In this document: positions 62,646 through 64,000 of the stretch, in pieces | How positions within the stretch are numbered: the first letter of the stretch is position 1 | Layout of the letters: each line of letters opens with the position of its first letter | From: Diploscapter coronatus | Taxonomy: Eukaryota; Nematoda; Chromadorea; Rhabditida; Rhabditidae | Assembly (NCBI GenBank): GCA_964036155.1 | Contig: OZ038422.1 | Coordinates: 55,203,201 to 55,267,200, forward strand | DNA length: 64,000 nt | Direction: 5' to 3' | Translations under genes and position numbers: made by a program | The notes under the pieces: generated by a model | The model's input: only the letters and a program-made list of their open reading frames with translations | Database searches by the model: none | Told to the model about the DNA's origin: nothing

Positions 62646-63935
62646 ATGAACGAGTACAAGAAGAAGCGATTCACAAAAGACGCCTTACATATTTGGTGCA
62701 ATTGGAATATTGACCTGCAGAAGATTCGTTCGTCTACATATTCGAAACAAAACCGATATTTGCGGATTCATGAAGTGAGCTAGTAAATAATTTCAAAAGT
62801 TATCATTTTATGGATAATGCATGAATTTAAAACAAGTCTAGACAAGAGCCAAGAGATTGAATTCGATTGCGATGGCAAAGCGTATCTTTGGAAAGGAAAT
62901 CACGGAGAAATTGAATGATATCTGCGTGAGGATCGGAGATCAGGGCAAGACTAGCTTCTTCCAGAAGAGTGAACTTTAATGGTCATCTATTCAGATAATC
63001 TGTTGAATCTTGTTGCACACAAGATTTCTCGGATTTTTTTTTATCCAAATCGACGAGGCGTCCGTTTGTTGCATAAGAAATTGAAGCACAATGAGCCGAA
63101 CCCCAAGACATTTCTGCAAAATCCACTGCAGAAGGACCAAATATTGCAAATTTCCATCAAATATCTGACATTTGCCGGAATTGGAGGTAACAAATAACTA
63201 TTCTCCATTGATTTAACTGAATCCAAAGTAATTTTCAGATTTATTGATTGGACCTGAAAATGTGATTCACGTCAGTCAATATTGTACCACTAAATTCTGG
63301 GATTTTGTACAGTCAGGAGCAAAAACAGCCAATAACAATCAAATGCAACCGGATGAAAATATTAATGAAACATTCTGGACAGAACTCAACATTTTAAAGT
63401 GTAAATTAAACTAATCATGACTTATATATTTTTGCACAATTTTAGGTGAGATTTGTCGCTTGTTAATGAAACGAGCTGTGAGTCAATCAGCCAGTCATCC
63501 TACTTTGCAGTGGCTCATTCCTGTCGTCTTCCAAAGGCTCGTCAAATATGCTGCCAATTCTCTTTGCAACTTTCTTTTGTAAGTTTTTTTTTTCTCAAAA
63601 GTTAATTGGTTCAAATTTCAGTATTCACATAAAATCTGTCAAATTGTTCGAAGATCCTCCAACCAGAGAACTGTATTTATCAAGGTAAAAATGTCCTTTT
63701 TCCCAGCAAAAGTAATGAATAGATAATCTAAATTTCAGTGGATTCAAGAAAGTTCGTGACTGTGCTCGCATTGAGTTCATCGAGGAGTATTCTGTTGTGG
63801 AGCACAATTTGAAGCCCAATGACCATGTTTGAATTTATTTCAGTCATTCTAGTAACAGCTGCTAAATTTTAGCCTCTCAAATTCATCCTCAGAGCCCAGA
63901 AAAAGGGGTTTCGCCCAATATTCTCGATGAAAAGA
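62646..63935 (+). CDS. Unrecognised protein, 5' part, running off the right edge
   Basis: I do not recognise the family. Eight exons with matching phases can be read: 62646-62774, 62842-62968, 62995-63186, 63239-63400, 63446-63578, 63622-63684, 63739-63826 and 63873-63935, giving about 317 codons before a GTAAGT donor. The N-terminal part is basic (MNEYKKKRFTK), has no signal peptide or membrane helix, and looks largely helical (RAKRLNSIAMAKRIF, KIRSSTYSK). Later blocks include FAGIGDLLIGPENVIHV and WLIPVVFQRLVKYAAN. Cysteines are few and unpatterned. A TTTCTTCAG acceptor ends 7 nt before the ATG, typical of a trans-spliced nematode gene, which supports the start. The last junction (GTTTGA donor at 63827) is weak. 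A soluble intracellular protein is the most that can be inferred. Confidence 0.7.
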
Positions 63936-64000
63936 GTAAGTTTATTTTTTATTTTTATTTCGACATTGTCGTGTTTTTGAGAAAATTCCCCAACCCGTAT

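Noticed and set aside
1..64000. tRNA, rRNA, spliced-leader RNA genes or bacterial-type systems
   Set aside because: No tRNA T-loop contexts, rRNA-like blocks, SL sequence or prokaryotic gene clusters were recognised by eye.

Overview
The window looks like AT-rich (roughly two-thirds A+T by eye) nuclear DNA of a nematode. The evidence is short introns (many 40-60 nt) with TTTTCAG/TTTTTAG-type acceptors, several genes with a consensus 3' splice acceptor 0-14 nt upstream of the ATG (as expected for spliced-leader trans-splicing), and a gene set familiar from nematodes: an insulin-receptor (daf-2 type) ectodomain, a GT92 glycosyltransferase, CDC50, a tandem pair of carboxylesterases, a SEFIR/IL-17-receptor-like protein and a class-2 lipase. 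No bacterial genes, tRNAs, rRNAs or CRISPR arrays were seen. The species cannot be named from this window.

Layout from left to right: (1) 130-4125, minus: N-terminal half (signal peptide, L1, Cys-rich, L2) of an insulin-like receptor, running off the left edge. (2) 4126-7967: long 5' flank with pyrimidine-rich sense strand, a TIR-bearing element and a perfect 24-bp hairpin. (3) 7968-20828, minus: a 33-exon, 1522-codon KIND-FERM-PDZ-PDZ-PDZ scaffold (FRMPD2-like architecture, no phosphatase domain). (4) 23517-26151, minus: GT92 family glycosyltransferase. (5) 27943-30953, plus: CDC50/TMEM30 flippase subunit. (6) 31324-35055 and 35760-38962, minus: two carboxylesterases with the same 14-exon structure. 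(7) 40976-49321, minus: 19-exon, 858-residue single-pass IL-17-receptor-like protein with a SEFIR domain. (8) 49322-56870: gene-poor 7.5 kb. (9) 56871-61336, minus: 13-exon, 404-residue secreted class-2 lipase with a 22-nt microexon beside a nested 187-bp palindrome. (10) 62646-63935, plus: an unrecognised gene running off the right edge.

For the two esterases, the scaffold, the receptor and the lipase the exon lengths sum exactly to a multiple of three with a stop at the end, which supports the reconstructions. All exon models come from reading splice sites and frames by eye; none is tested against transcripts. The genes do not form an obvious pathway; several act at the cell surface or in the secretory route (two receptors, flippase subunit, glycosyltransferase, secreted lipase), and the only clear local relationship is the carboxylesterase duplication.

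The most notable signals are: a nested GC-rich palindrome in the lipase gene; a dispersed repeat family (four copies, one inverted) lodged in introns and flanks; a short TIR family ending in AGGG; three GC-AG intro​ns in two genes; a local 52-bp identity between the esterase paralogs consistent with gene conversion; a phase-neutral candidate cassette exon in the CDC50 gene; and pyrimidine-rich sense strands upstream of most genes.
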